Notes under the pieces: model-generated
The model's database searches: none
The model's input: the letters and a program-made list of their open reading frames with translations, nothing else
Told to the model about the DNA's origin: nothing
Source: Nocardioides carbamazepini
Lineage (GTDB): Bacteria > Actinomycetota > Actinomycetes > Propionibacteriales > Nocardioidaceae
Assembly (NCBI RefSeq): GCF_024614185.1
Contig: NZ_JAHTLF010000024.1
Span: 41,745-105,744 of the forward strand
DNA length: 64,000 nt
Reading direction: 5' to 3'
Made by a program: the position numbers and the translations under genes
In this document: piece by piece, positions 26,963-35,960 of the stretch
Layout: every line of letters starts with the position of its first letter
Position numbering within the stretch: position 1 is the stretch's first letter

Positions 26963-27586
26963 ATGACTCATCCACTCGGGTTGAAGTCGTGGGCGACCGG
27001 CGCACTGATGCTGGCCGCAATGAGCGCCTGTGCCAGCGACGGCCTAGATCCAGACCTCCCGGCGCCGCCACCCGAGAACCCGTCGATGACGACTACGGCG
27101 ACACCGAGCTCCTCATCCTCGTCGGCTTCAGATGCCGCGACCGCCACGGCGACGAACCTGCTCGCCAGGTACTTCGAGACCGTCGACCAGGTCAGGTCGG
27201 ACCCAGCGGCATCGGTCGACAAGCTCAAGGACGTCGCGATCGGCATCCAGCTCGACGCACAGTCAAACCTAGTCCGGCGTGAGCGGGCTGACGGCCGACG
27301 CCAGGTCGGCACTACGAGCGTCGCCGTGTCGAAGGTGCAGTCGGTCAGCCTCGACAACACCGATCCCGCGAATGGCGTCGTGCCCACGGTCGTGGTCGAC
27401 GTCTGCTGGGACGTGAGCGATGTGGACATCGTGGACACCACGGGCAAGTCAGTGGTCACCCCGGCCCGGCAGGATCGCGGTTGGACGCGCTACACCGTGG
27501 CCAACTACCAGTGGAACGACGACCCCGAGGGCGGATGGCGGGTCGCATCCGGCGAGGACCTCGAGGAGGAGCCATGCGCGCCCTGA
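26963..27586 (+). CDS. Predicted lipoprotein
   Basis: 207 residues. MTHPLGLKSWATGALMLAAM then SAC gives a short signal peptide with lipobox (AMSAC, Cys about 23), a Ser/Thr/Pro-rich linker, and a domain resembling an ARC6/NTF2-like stress fold (ATNLLARYFETVDQVRSDPA ... GWTRYTVANYQWNDDPEGGW). The ATG at 26963 gives the signal peptide at the true N-terminus; the longer frame was rejected. The next gene starts inside its end, and small lipoproteins of this type open many actinobacterial Tad-like operons. Confidence 0.75.
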   Translation: MTHPLGLKSWATGALMLAAMSACASDGLDPDLPAPPPENPSMTTTATPSSSSSSASDAATATATNLLARYFETVDQVRSDPAASVDKLKDVAIGIQLDAQSNLVRRERADGRRQVGTTSVAVSKVQSVSLDNTDPANGVVPTVVVDVCWDVSDVDIVDTTGKSVVTPARQDRGWTRYTVANYQWNDDPEGGWRVASGEDLEEEPCAP

Positions 27587-28527
27587 CCGCCGGGCTGCTG
27601 CTCTCACTCGCGTTCGTGATCGCCGGCGTTACCTTGAGTGCTGAGCCGACGTACGCCGACACGAAGTGCGTGCAGACGGATCCGGCCACCGGGACCTGCC
27701 TGGTCACCATCGAGGCACCGGACCCGGACCCGGCGCCAGACCCTGCCGGCGATCCGAAGGACACGGGCTCCGGCGCAGCGTGCTACTGGGACCCGAGTAA
27801 GCAGGGGGTGAAGAGCCCGCCTGCTGGGCCGGTGCCCTGTACGGCTGCGGAGGGCTACTGGTCCAACGCATACAACTGCTACATCAGTCCGTTGAGCCCG
27901 CAGCCGCCGGCGAATGATCCCTCGTGGCAGGGGCACCAGCCCGGCGACGGTGCGGTCTACAACTGCTTCCAGCCACAGACCCAACTCCTGGTGTCGATCT
28001 GGGCGGCGACGGCCCCGCCCGGCTCCGGAAGCGGACCAACACCTAGGGATGTCGCGCAGATCGCGATCGGCCAGATGGATCTGAGGGCGATCCGGATCGG
28101 GATCTTGCCGAAGCCGGGACCGGACAGTGTCGGCGTCGTCGGGATGCCGGTGTGGATGTGGGCGCGGACTCCGGACGCCCACACCTACGGACCGATCACC
28201 GCGTCTGCGTCCGCGGGAGGCATCACGATCACCGCCACCGCTCGTGTCCGTCAGATCACCTGGGACATGGGTGACGGCACCAAGGTCGTGTGCAGGAAGC
28301 CGGGCACGCCCTACCAGCCGTCGTACGGCCGCAAGCCATCGCCCGACTGCGGCCACACCTACACCACGTCGAGTGCCCACGAGCCGCAGCAGACGTACGC
28401 CGTGACGGCGACCTCGGACTGGATCGTCCAATGGTCCGGCGCCGGCCAGACCGGCACGATCCGGCTCAACGGACTCGTCCGCAGAACACAGATCACGGTC
28501 GGCGAGGCACAGGTGCTCGTGAACTAG
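27574..28527 (+). CDS. Exported PKD-like protein of the Tad locus
   Basis: 317 residues. The signal peptide (MRALTAGLLLSLAFVIAGVT, cleavage near TYA-DT) precedes a Cys- and Pro-rich region (CYWDPSKQGVKSPP, YNCYISPL, YNCFQPQTQLLVSIW) and a C-terminal PKD-like part (ITWDMGDGTKVVCRKPGTPY, CGHTYTTSS). The ATG at 27574 sits behind GAGGAGGAG and overlaps the lipoprotein gene by 13 nt. Proteins of this kind regularly precede SAF/CpaE genes in actinobacteria and are often misnamed ATP/GTP-binding; no nucleotide-binding motif is present here. Confidence 0.7.
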   Translation: MRALTAGLLLSLAFVIAGVTLSAEPTYADTKCVQTDPATGTCLVTIEAPDPDPAPDPAGDPKDTGSGAACYWDPSKQGVKSPPAGPVPCTAAEGYWSNAYNCYISPLSPQPPANDPSWQGHQPGDGAVYNCFQPQTQLLVSIWAATAPPGSGSGPTPRDVAQIAIGQMDLRAIRIGILPKPGPDSVGVVGMPVWMWARTPDAHTYGPITASASAGGITITATARVRQITWDMGDGTKVVCRKPGTPYQPSYGRKPSPDCGHTYTTSSAHEPQQTYAVTATSDWIVQWSGAGQTGTIRLNGLVRRTQITVGEAQVLVN

Positions 28528-28555
28528 CCATGAGCACTGCGAGAGGACGCGAAGC

Positions 28556-29236
28556 ATGACGACCACATCCTCACGAGACGACCGAACGGCCGCCCCGCCG
28601 CAGAGTGCTGCGCCGTCGCCGATGCCGCCGCCGCGGATCAGGCGACGCCCGTCCCTGGTCACAGCCGGCATCGCGGCCATCTGCCTCGGTGCACTACTCG
28701 CCGTATCGGCATGGACGTCAACGACCAAGACCCAGGAGGTCCTCGCAGCTCGCACTACGATCCACCAGGGCGAGACCATCGAGGCCGACGACCTCCAGCG
28801 GGTGCGGATCAACGGCGACCCAGCACTGGACGCGGTGCCGGCATCGGCATACGACACGATCGTCGGCCGACGAGCCGCCCTCGACATCGCCGCGGGCGGC
28901 CTGCTCACTGCAGCGTCGAGCACCGATGCCGCGGTGCCTCCCGAGGGCCAGTCCATCGTGGGGATCTCCCTGGCTGCGGGTCAGGTTCCGTCGGTGCCGC
29001 TGCGCGGTGGGGATCGCGTGCGGGTCATCCTCACGCCGGGCCAAGACGGCGAACCCGGAGCCGGTCCCGCGGAGTTCACCGCCGCGACCGTTGTCGCCAC
29101 CCGCGTCGACGAGACCACGGGGAACACCGTCGTCGATGTACAGGTTCCCTATACCCAGGCCGGTGCGCTTGCCGAACGTGTCGCCACGGGCCGTGTCGCT
29201 GTCGTCCTCGACTCGAGTGACTCAGGTGAGCAGTGA
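28556..29236 (+). CDS. SAF-domain protein, CpaB/RcpC-like pilus assembly
   Basis: 226 residues. A Pro-rich cytoplasmic start, one membrane segment (LVTAGIAAICLGALLAVSAW, about 35-55), then an SAF domain (VLAARTTIHQGETIEADDLQ and YDTIVGRRAALDIAAGGLL) and a C-terminal beta-rich domain. CpaB/RcpC proteins help assemble Flp pili at the cell envelope. Ends 1 nt into the next start. Confidence 0.8.
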   Translation: MTTTSSRDDRTAAPPQSAAPSPMPPPRIRRRPSLVTAGIAAICLGALLAVSAWTSTTKTQEVLAARTTIHQGETIEADDLQRVRINGDPALDAVPASAYDTIVGRRAALDIAAGGLLTAASSTDAAVPPEGQSIVGISLAAGQVPSVPLRGGDRVRVILTPGQDGEPGAGPAEFTAATVVATRVDETTGNTVVDVQVPYTQAGALAERVATGRVAVVLDSSDSGEQ

Positions 29237-30027
29237 TGGCAGTCATCGCCCTCACCTCGGCCTCCGGCTCTCCCGGTGTCACCACGACCGCCGTCGCGAT
29301 GGCCCTGAACTGGCCACGACCGGTCGTTCTCGTCGAGGCCGATCCGACGGGCGGCTCCGGGATCCTCGCTGGGTTCTTGCGCGGCACGACGGCGTACGAC
29401 GGCGGACTGGTCGAGATCGCGCTCTCCCCGCATGTCGTGGCCGAGTCGCTTCGCGATGTCGTGAGACCGCTCGCTCCGGATGTGTCGTTCGTTGCCGGTC
29501 CTCGTACGCATACCCAGGCCGCCGCGCTCCGTGATGTGTGGGAGCCGTTGGGTGCAGCGCTCGCCGATCTGGATGAGAACGGCCAGGACGTCGTCATCGA
29601 CTGTGGCCGTCTTGGCCTCGTCGGCTCTCCCGCGCCGCTGCTCGAGCGTGCCGACCTGTCTCTCCTTCTCAGCCGCGCCACGCTCCCGGCTCTCGCCGCC
29701 GCGCGCTCGTGGGCCGAGCTCGCGCGGAACCCGACAACCGGTTGGCAGCAGGCTGGTGTGTTCCTGATCGGCGAGGGACAGCCATATCGCGCGAGCGAGG
29801 TGAGCAAGGTCCTCGGCATACCGGTCGTGACCGACCTTCCCGATGATCCCGAAGAGGCGGCTGTCTATCACCGCGGGACCCAACCCGCCCGGAACCACGG
29901 CGCAGGCGTCTACGCACGCGCGGTCACCTCCGCAGTACAGGCGATACGCGCCCGTGTCGCGCGCCGGCGATTCAACAAGGTCAACGTGGCCGACGTGGGC
30001 GGCGTGGCCAAGGGGGTTCCGCGATGA
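29236..30027 (+). CDS. CpaE/ParA-like ATPase of the Tad system
   Basis: 263 residues from the ATG at 29236; an adjoining GTG at 29233 is possible. The start ALTSASGSPGVTTTAVAMAL is a deviant P-loop: GSPGVTTT lacks the Lys of the classic KGGxGKT, so ATPase activity may be altered or lost. VVLVEADPTGGSGIL and DVVIDCGRLG match the MinD/ParA fold. CpaE proteins place the Tad machine in the cell. The gene is part of the overlapping Tad operon. Confidence 0.8.
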   Translation: MAVIALTSASGSPGVTTTAVAMALNWPRPVVLVEADPTGGSGILAGFLRGTTAYDGGLVEIALSPHVVAESLRDVVRPLAPDVSFVAGPRTHTQAAALRDVWEPLGAALADLDENGQDVVIDCGRLGLVGSPAPLLERADLSLLLSRATLPALAAARSWAELARNPTTGWQQAGVFLIGEGQPYRASEVSKVLGIPVVTDLPDDPEEAAVYHRGTQPARNHGAGVYARAVTSAVQAIRARVARRRFNKVNVADVGGVAKGVPR

Positions 30028-31532
30028 CGGAGGCTGCCAAGCTGGGGACGGCGTATGGCGACATCACCCGCCTGCCCGTGTTCGCTGAACCCGCCGCGAA
30101 CGTCGATGGCGCCGACAGGAATGTCGTCCGGCCGATCCACGCCGGTGCGACAGCTGACGGACCATCCGCTCGGGAGATGGACTGGACACTGGTCACCGCC
30201 CTGCGAGCTCAAGCCTCGGAGCAGCTGAGCCAGTCGGTGGCGGCGGACCGGACTCGGCTGGACCGCGCCGCGCAGGAGGAGCTGGGACGTGCCGTCGTGC
30301 TCGACCTGGTCGACGCCGCGATGGCCGAGGCCGTCAACGCAGGTGAGAGTGCGTGGTCGCCGCAGCGTCAGCGCGTGATAGCCCAGGCAGTCTTCGACGC
30401 GCTGTTCCGGCTCGGTCGGCTCCAGCCGCTCGTCGATGACGACAGGGTCGAGAACATCATCATCGCCGGCTTCGACCACGTGCTCCTCGAGCTCGTCGAC
30501 GGCTCGCTCGTGGACGGGCCACGGGTCGCGGAGTCCGATGAGGAGCTGATCGACTTCCTGGTGTTCCTCGCCTCACGCAGCGAGGTCAACGCCCGCTCGT
30601 TCTCACAAGCACAGCCACGGCTGCACCTGCGGCTCGACGGCGGCTCCCGACTCGCTGCCGCGGCCTGGGTGACCCCTCGCCCATCCGTGGTCATCCGCCG
30701 CCACCGGCTGATGCACGTCACCCTCGAGGATCTCGTCGAACGTGGCGCCATGACGCCGGTCGTGGCGTCGTTCCTCCGGGCCGCCGTCCGTGCTCGGAAG
30801 TCGATCGTGGTCTCGGGCGAGCAGGGCGCCGGCAAGACCACACTGGTACGGGCGCTGTGCGCGGAAATCGACCCGCTCGAGGCGATCGGTACCTTCGAGA
30901 CCGAGTACGAGCTGCACCTGCACGAGCTCGGTCGCCACAAGATCGTCCACCCATGGGAGGCGCGACCAGGCTCCGGCGAGCGCGGCCCCGACGGACGCCA
31001 GGCAGGCGAGTTCACCCTCGACGAGGCGTTGGTCGACTCCTTCCGCTTCAACCTCTCCCGCCAGATCGTGGGCGAAGTCCGCGGCCGTGAGATCTGGGCC
31101 ATGATCAAGGCGATGGAGTCCGGCACCGGCTCGATCTCCACCACTCACTCCACGGACGCTGTCGCCGCCGTACGCAAGCTCGTCACCTGCGCGATGGAGG
31201 CCGGCGCCCATGTCACCCACGAGCTGGCCACCAGCAAACTGGCGGCGACCGTCGACCTGATCGTCCACCTCACCATGGACAGCATCCACACCGTCCAGGG
31301 CGGCGATCACTCGCGCCGTCGCCGCCGGGTCACGGAGGTCGTCGCCGTCGCGCCAGGCGAGCGAGCGACCGGCTACGCCACGACCCACGTGTTCCGAACC
31401 GACTCGCCGGAGTCGGGGTCGTCGGCTGGGGCGCTGCCCGGCGTCCTGCCCGATGACTACCGGGCACTCGCGGAACACGGCTTCGACCTCGCCGGGTACC
31501 TCGCCGGCCAACCGACCGGGGTACGGCCATGA
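30024..31532 (+). CDS. cpaF: CpaF/TadA secretion ATPase
   Basis: 502 residues. It has the N-terminal domain (LDRAAQEELGRAVVLDLVDA, VENIIIAGFDHVLLELVDG), then Walker A GEQGAGKTTL (about 266-275), Asp-box FETEYELHLHELGRHKIVHP, Walker B ... QIVGEVRGREIWAMIKAMES and His-box GSISTTHSTDAVAAVRKLV. This hexameric ATPase powers Flp pilus assembly at the inner face of the membrane. Coupled by 4-nt overlaps to both neighbours. Confidence 0.93.
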   Translation: MTEAAKLGTAYGDITRLPVFAEPAANVDGADRNVVRPIHAGATADGPSAREMDWTLVTALRAQASEQLSQSVAADRTRLDRAAQEELGRAVVLDLVDAAMAEAVNAGESAWSPQRQRVIAQAVFDALFRLGRLQPLVDDDRVENIIIAGFDHVLLELVDGSLVDGPRVAESDEELIDFLVFLASRSEVNARSFSQAQPRLHLRLDGGSRLAAAAWVTPRPSVVIRRHRLMHVTLEDLVERGAMTPVVASFLRAAVRARKSIVVSGEQGAGKTTLVRALCAEIDPLEAIGTFETEYELHLHELGRHKIVHPWEARPGSGERGPDGRQAGEFTLDEALVDSFRFNLSRQIVGEVRGREIWAMIKAMESGTGSISTTHSTDAVAAVRKLVTCAMEAGAHVTHELATSKLAATVDLIVHLTMDSIHTVQGGDHSRRRRRVTEVVAVAPGERATGYATTHVFRTDSPESGSSAGALPGVLPDDYRALAEHGFDLAGYLAGQPTGVRP

Positions 31533-32416
31533 TCGCGCTCGTTCCCGGACTGGCCGGTGCCCTTGTGGTCGCGGGCATGCTCAGTGTCTGTCTCGGGCTC
31601 CGCCGTGCACCGGTCTCCGCGACCACACAGCCTCGACGACCGCGACGGGGCGGCCGGTCGAGCTTGCTTGTCTCTCGACGCACCCGAGTCCTGCTCCTGG
31701 CTGGAGTCGGGCTCGGGGTCGTGGGCTGGCTGATCACGGGCTGGGCACTGGCGCTGATCATCGCGCCGGTCACGGTCATCGGGCTGCCGATGCTGCTGGC
31801 CGCTCCCCCGGCCGTTGCTCAGATCGCGCGCCTGGAGGCGATGGAGGAGTGGACCCGCTCGCTGTCGGGCGTCCTGACCGTCGGGATCGGCTTGGAACAA
31901 GCCCTGACGGCCACGCTGCGCTCGACGCCGGCGGCCATCGCCCCTGAGGTCGGGCGCCTGGTGGCCCGCCTGCGGGCGCGGTGGGACACCGAGGATGCGC
32001 TGCGTGCCTTCGCTGAGGAGCTCGATGATGCGACCGGCGACCTGATCGCCCTGAACCTCATCCGCGGCGCGCAACGCCGGGGCACCGGTCTCGCGAACGT
32101 CCTGGACGGACTCGCCGAATCGGTTGCGGCCGATGTCCGCGGACGGCGACAGGTCGAGGCCGATCGAGCGAAACCCCGCGCCACAGCACGCTGGGTGACC
32201 CTGATCAGCTCATCGGTCCTCATCGTCCTCGCGCTCTCCGGCTCCTACGTCGCCCCCTACCGCAGTGCGCTCGGCCAGATCGTCCTCCTCGCCTTGCTGA
32301 CCGGCTACGTCGCCACCTTGATCTGGATGCGCACGATGACCAACGGCCGACCAATCCCCCGACTGCTCACCACCGGTGCCGGATCTTCTCTGCCAGCGGC
32401 TGGGAGACTGCGATGA
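31529..32416 (+). CDS. tadB: TadB-like type II secretion F-domain membrane protein
   Basis: 295 residues. Membrane segments occur near the N-terminus (two at about 1-20 and 52-90) and C-terminus (LISSSVLIVLALSGSYVAPY and IVLLALLTGYVATLIWM) around a cytoplasmic GspF-type domain (LEAMEEWTRSLSGVLTVGIG then LEQALTATLRSTPAAIAPEV). This platform protein works with CpaF. Overlaps cpaF and the tadC-like gene. Confidence 0.88.
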   Translation: MIALVPGLAGALVVAGMLSVCLGLRRAPVSATTQPRRPRRGGRSSLLVSRRTRVLLLAGVGLGVVGWLITGWALALIIAPVTVIGLPMLLAAPPAVAQIARLEAMEEWTRSLSGVLTVGIGLEQALTATLRSTPAAIAPEVGRLVARLRARWDTEDALRAFAEELDDATGDLIALNLIRGAQRRGTGLANVLDGLAESVAADVRGRRQVEADRAKPRATARWVTLISSSVLIVLALSGSYVAPYRSALGQIVLLALLTGYVATLIWMRTMTNGRPIPRLLTTGAGSSLPAAGRLR

Positions 32417-33315
32417 GCACGGCGCTCCAGCTGATGGTCCTTGCCGGTGGGCTGGCCGGGCTCGGCATCACGCTCCTCGTCGCCCGAGCTCTGCCCGCCG
32501 AGCCGGACCTCGCCGATGCCCTCGCCCGCCTGGACCGCACCACGACGCGCACGCCACAGGTGGACAAGGGTCCATCGACGGGGAAGGAGCGGGTGGGGCT
32601 GTGGGCGATGCGGACGTTGCCGAGCCCCCTGTGGGGTCGCACGCCCGCCCGGGAGCTCGCACTGCTCCGCATCCCGATCGCCCGGTTCTACGGCGACAAG
32701 CTCGCCTACGCCGCCATGGGTCTGGTCATCCCACCGCTGCTGACCTGGTTCTTCGGCCTGATCGGCCTGAGCCTGCCGATCGTCGTGCCGGCGGCCGCGT
32801 CCCTGGGCTTGGCCGGTGTGATGTTCCTCCTGCCGAACTACAACGCGATCGACGACGCGCGCCGTGCCCGCAAGGAGTTCACTCGCGCTCTCGCCGCCTA
32901 CATCGATCTCGTCGCGCTCGAACGCAACAATGGCGCCGGGGCTCGTCAGGCGATGGAGGCGGCGGCCGAGGTCGGCGATTCGTGGGTGTTCACCCGGCTT
33001 GCCGAGGAGCTGGCCCGATCACGCTGGTCCGGTCTCCCGCCCTGGGATGCACTGCACACCTTGTCCACGGAGCTCGGGCTGCCCGAGCTCGATGACTTCG
33101 CCGACATCATGCGGCTCTCGGGAGAGGAAGGGGCGAGCGTCCACACCATCCTGCGCGCCCGCTCAGCCGCGATGCGCACTGCCCTCCTCAACGACGAGAT
33201 CGCCGAAGCCAACGCCGTCGGCGAACGCATGAGCATCCCCGGATCCCTCCTCGGCGTGATCTTCATGGCGCTCCTCGTCGCCCCGTCACTGCTTCGCATG
33301 TTCAACGACACCTGA
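32413..33315 (+). CDS. tadC: TadC-like type II secretion F-domain membrane protein
   Basis: 300 residues. N-terminal membrane segment (MVLAGGLAGLGITLLVARAL), a central pair (PPLLTWFFGLIGLSLPIVVP and AAASLGLAGVMFLLPNY), GspF-like domain (AYIDLVALERNNGAGARQAM, LARSRWSGLPPWDALHTLST) and a last hydrophobic segment (SLLGVIFMALLVAPSLL). Second platform subunit of the Tad machine. An 88-nt gap follows before the pilin gene. Confidence 0.88.
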   Translation: MSTALQLMVLAGGLAGLGITLLVARALPAEPDLADALARLDRTTTRTPQVDKGPSTGKERVGLWAMRTLPSPLWGRTPARELALLRIPIARFYGDKLAYAAMGLVIPPLLTWFFGLIGLSLPIVVPAAASLGLAGVMFLLPNYNAIDDARRARKEFTRALAAYIDLVALERNNGAGARQAMEAAAEVGDSWVFTRLAEELARSRWSGLPPWDALHTLSTELGLPELDDFADIMRLSGEEGASVHTILRARSAAMRTALLNDEIAEANAVGERMSIPGSLLGVIFMALLVAPSLLRMFNDT

Positions 33316-33403
33316 ACCGCCACAACAGCACAGGCCACACCAGGAGCCGGTACCAGCAACCCCGGATCAGCACTGTCTCGGAAGGAACCGCCAGGAGGAT
33401 TCC

Positions 33404-33595
33404 ATGTTGAAACTGCTCGTCACCATCCACGCGATCGCCCACCGACTCCCAGCGCGCCTACATCGCCAAGCATCCGAGCGCGGCTCGGTCACCATCGAGC
33501 ACGTTCTGTGGGCGGTGGCGGCGATCGGGTTCGTCGGCTTGGTCGCCGCAGCGGTGAAGGCCTATGTCACGGCCCAGGCCGGCAACATCAAGTAG
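33404..33595 (+). CDS. Flp-type pilin-like small protein
   Basis: 63 residues with AGGAGG seven bases before the ATG. A basic leader ends ERGSVTIEHVLW, where G-S-V-T-I-E matches a type IV/Flp prepilin processing site with Glu at +5, followed by one hydrophobic helix (AVAAIGFVGLVAAAVKAYV). It is the likely major pilin. No prepilin peptidase gene (TadV/CpaA) is in the window. The downstream tadE-like gene starts inside it. Confidence 0.82.
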   Translation: MLKLLVTIHAIAHRLPARLHRQASERGSVTIEHVLWAVAAIGFVGLVAAAVKAYVTAQAGNIK

Positions 33596-34022
33596 CCGCC
33601 GGTCGGCCGGCAGCATACGGGGCTCGGTGAGCATCGAGCTCGTCATCGTGCTGCCCGCACTGTTCGCGATCCTGTTCCTCGGCATGCAGGCCGCGCTCTA
33701 CCACCACGCCCGCACGGTCGCCATCGCCGCCGCCCAGGAGGGAGCCCGCGCGGCAGGCGCCGAACATGGCACCGAGAGTGCGGGCGTCACAGCCGCGACC
33801 GCATTCGTAGCCACCGCCGGCGGTGACGACGTCCTCGCGACGGCGACCGCAACGGCCGACCGCACCACCACGACCGTGACGGTCACCGTCACCGGTGTCA
33901 GCCTCAGCGTCATCCCCGGCTGGCACCCCCGCGTCACCCAGACCGCGAGCGTCCCCGTCGAACGGCTGACCGCACCCTCAGGTGAGTTCGCGAATTCTGA
34001 AGGGGTGAACCGTGGGAACTGA
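33564..34022 (+). CDS. TadE-like pseudopilin, C-terminus altered by adjacent insertion
   Basis: 152 residues. The leader ends IRGSVSIELVIVLPALFAIL FLG-type sequence: a prepilin-like site plus TadE hydrophobic helix, then AAAQEGARAAGAEHGTESAG. The start at 33564 overlaps the pilin gene out of frame by 32 nt. The last about 13 residues (from GEFANSEG) are encoded by the palindromic end of the recombinase element, so the original C-terminus was probably replaced. Confidence 0.8.
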   Translation: MSRPRPATSSSRRSAGSIRGSVSIELVIVLPALFAILFLGMQAALYHHARTVAIAAAQEGARAAGAEHGTESAGVTAATAFVATAGGDDVLATATATADRTTTTVTVTVTGVSLSVIPGWHPRVTQTASVPVERLTAPSGEFANSEGVNRGN

Positions 34023-34072
34023 CGGGTTCAGCCTCTCACAGACCGTGATCGCGGCCTTGAGTTCGCGAACTC
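33984..34072. repeat. Pair of 14-base palindromes at the left end of the recombinase element
   Basis: GAGTTCGCGAATTC (33984-33997) and GAGTTCGCGAACTC (34059-34072) lie 75 bases apart; the second is a perfect palindrome and the first differs from it at one position. They bracket the stop of the TadE-like gene and the end of the recombinase gene. Likely recombinase binding sites. Confidence 0.65.
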
Positions 34073-34098
34073 AGGGCCCGTCGCGTGGTGGCTGGAGG

Positions 34099-35934
34099 TC
34101 AGAGGTCCTCGAGGTCGGGGCTGGGGAGGTAGCGCAGGGCGGTTTCGACCTTGATGCCGAAGAGTTCGCAGATGCGACGCAGGTCGCCGCCGGTGGCGTT
34201 GACCTCGTGGAGGATCCGGTCGTCGCGGATGACGCTGACGGGCACGTCCATGGTGCGGCTGACCCAGTGGAAGCCGACCGGGGTGAGGTTCCCGGCGTTG
34301 CGGTGGTTGATGAACATGTAGGGGTTGGCGGTGTTGGGCCATCGTCGGGTGCGCTGGTCGAGCCAGGCGGCGAGTCGGATCTTGACGGGTTCGGCGAGCA
34401 GGATGTTGCGCTTGTCCTTGGGCTGGTCGATGCGCAGGCGCCCGTCGGCCAGGTCGGCGAGCAGCATGTAGCGGATGTCGCGGGTGCGGACGCCGTGGAA
34501 GGCCGCGAGGGCGGCGATCGCGGCGCAGGCGCGCTCGGGCGAGTTCAGTGCGTTCTGGATACTCGCGGTGTCCAGGGGCAGGGGTTGGCGGCGTTCGTGG
34601 GTACCGGTCCGGACGCGTGCGATGGGGTTGACGAACAGGACTTTGCGGGCCTTGAGCAGCGTGAAGATGGAGCGGAGCCCGGCTCCCATGATCGAGCGCG
34701 GGTTGCCCGACGGCGGCAGGGTCGCGATGACGTCGGCGTGGGTGATCTCGCGCAGCGAGGTGTGTCCCTGACCGGCCCAGATCGTCAGGGCGGGCATGGC
34801 GCCGCGCAGGTAGTGCCGCATGGTCTCCTGTTCACGGGGACGTCGTCGCGGTGGCGTGGTCGACCCGTTGAGCATGATGTCGAACCAGTCGCGCAGCTCT
34901 GCCTGCATGGGAGCGGGCAGGTCGGCGATGGTGTCGGCGAACCAGCGGTCGATCGCTGGCTCCCGGTCGTCGAGCATGACCCCGATCGCGGTAGCGATGT
35001 CGATGACCGGGATCGCTGCCAGCTCGATGTCGTTGAGCAGCATCGCGTCGCTCGCCGAGAGCATGGCGCCGGGGGTGTCCTGCATCAGTTGGAGGACCCG
35101 CATCGACCTCTGGGCACGGTGGGTGCTGGACTTGGACCAGCCGTGGCGGCGGGCGTGGTCGCGCACCGCGGCGTCGAGGTAAGCGTCCATCCGCGGGTGC
35201 GGCGGATCCGGGTATCCGCCGTTGCGTTCGGCGGCAGCGCGGGCCGCAGGCAGGTCACGGGGCATGTCAAACAGGGTCAGCTGGACCTCTTCGACGGGAT
35301 AGAACGCGAGGCGGTCCCTGGCACGTTGGTCGGCCCGCCGAGCGGCGCGCGGGTTCAAGGGGATGGCGCGTCGTCGCGCGGTTCCATGCGCCGTGCGGGT
35401 CGGTTCCCAGGAGATGTTGGCCAGGTAGAGCTGCTGTCCGCCGGCGTTGGCTTCCTCGAGACTGGATCCGAGGGCGATTACTCGCTGTCGGTCGCACAGG
35501 TTGCACACCTCGTCGGGCGTGACGGGAAGGTCGGGGCGGCGGCAGATCCGACAGGTTCCTCGGTCGAGTCGCGCACGCCAGCTGGTGCAGCGCCAGCACA
35601 GCCACTTGTACTTGCGGATCACACCCCAGGCCAGGCAATGACGACACGACTCGACGTGCTGCGGCGCCTTCGGGTGGCAGCGGGTGCACAGACCCTGGGA
35701 GTAGTAGGCGACGTCGTAGGGGTAGCCGTTGTTCCCGTCGTCGTGCCCATCGTGGTGCCGATCGTCGTGCCTGTCATTGCCCTCATCGGCGGTTCCGCCG
35801 GTTCCGCAGCGGCTGCAGGCGGGCGGGGCGAAGGGACCGCCGGGCAGGCAGTCGTAGCAGTAGTCGACGCGCGGGGTGGTCCAGGCGACTGGACGAGCGC
35901 GGCAGATGGTGCAGGGCTTGGGTGGTTTCGCCAC
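34099..35934 (-). CDS. Divergent recombinase-like protein with N-terminal zinc fingers (TnpB-like)
   Basis: 611 residues. The first about 160 residues carry repeated Cys pairs (CTICRAR, DYCYDC, CSRCGTGG, GLCTRCH, SCRHC, WLCWRCTSW, TCRICRR, VCNLCDRQ), enough for several zinc sites, with a His/Asp-rich insert. A helical middle part and a C-terminal domain with AAFHGVRTRDIRYMLLADLA, WPNTANPYMFINHR and DDRILHEVNATGGDLRRICE resemble a degenerate tyrosine recombinase catalytic fold. It retains an Arg in GVRTRDI, but the HxxR box and Tyr are not clear. Third gene of the element. Confidence 0.65.
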   Translation of the reverse strand: MAKPPKPCTICRARPVAWTTPRVDYCYDCLPGGPFAPPACSRCGTGGTADEGNDRHDDRHHDGHDDGNNGYPYDVAYYSQGLCTRCHPKAPQHVESCRHCLAWGVIRKYKWLCWRCTSWRARLDRGTCRICRRPDLPVTPDEVCNLCDRQRVIALGSSLEEANAGGQQLYLANISWEPTRTAHGTARRRAIPLNPRAARRADQRARDRLAFYPVEEVQLTLFDMPRDLPAARAAAERNGGYPDPPHPRMDAYLDAAVRDHARRHGWSKSSTHRAQRSMRVLQLMQDTPGAMLSASDAMLLNDIELAAIPVIDIATAIGVMLDDREPAIDRWFADTIADLPAPMQAELRDWFDIMLNGSTTPPRRRPREQETMRHYLRGAMPALTIWAGQGHTSLREITHADVIATLPPSGNPRSIMGAGLRSIFTLLKARKVLFVNPIARVRTGTHERRQPLPLDTASIQNALNSPERACAAIAALAAFHGVRTRDIRYMLLADLADGRLRIDQPKDKRNILLAEPVKIRLAAWLDQRTRRWPNTANPYMFINHRNAGNLTPVGFHWVSRTMDVPVSVIRDDRILHEVNATGGDLRRICELFGIKVETALRYLPSPDLEDL

Positions 35935-35960
35935 TTCTGTGCCGGCGCCGTTCCCTGTGC

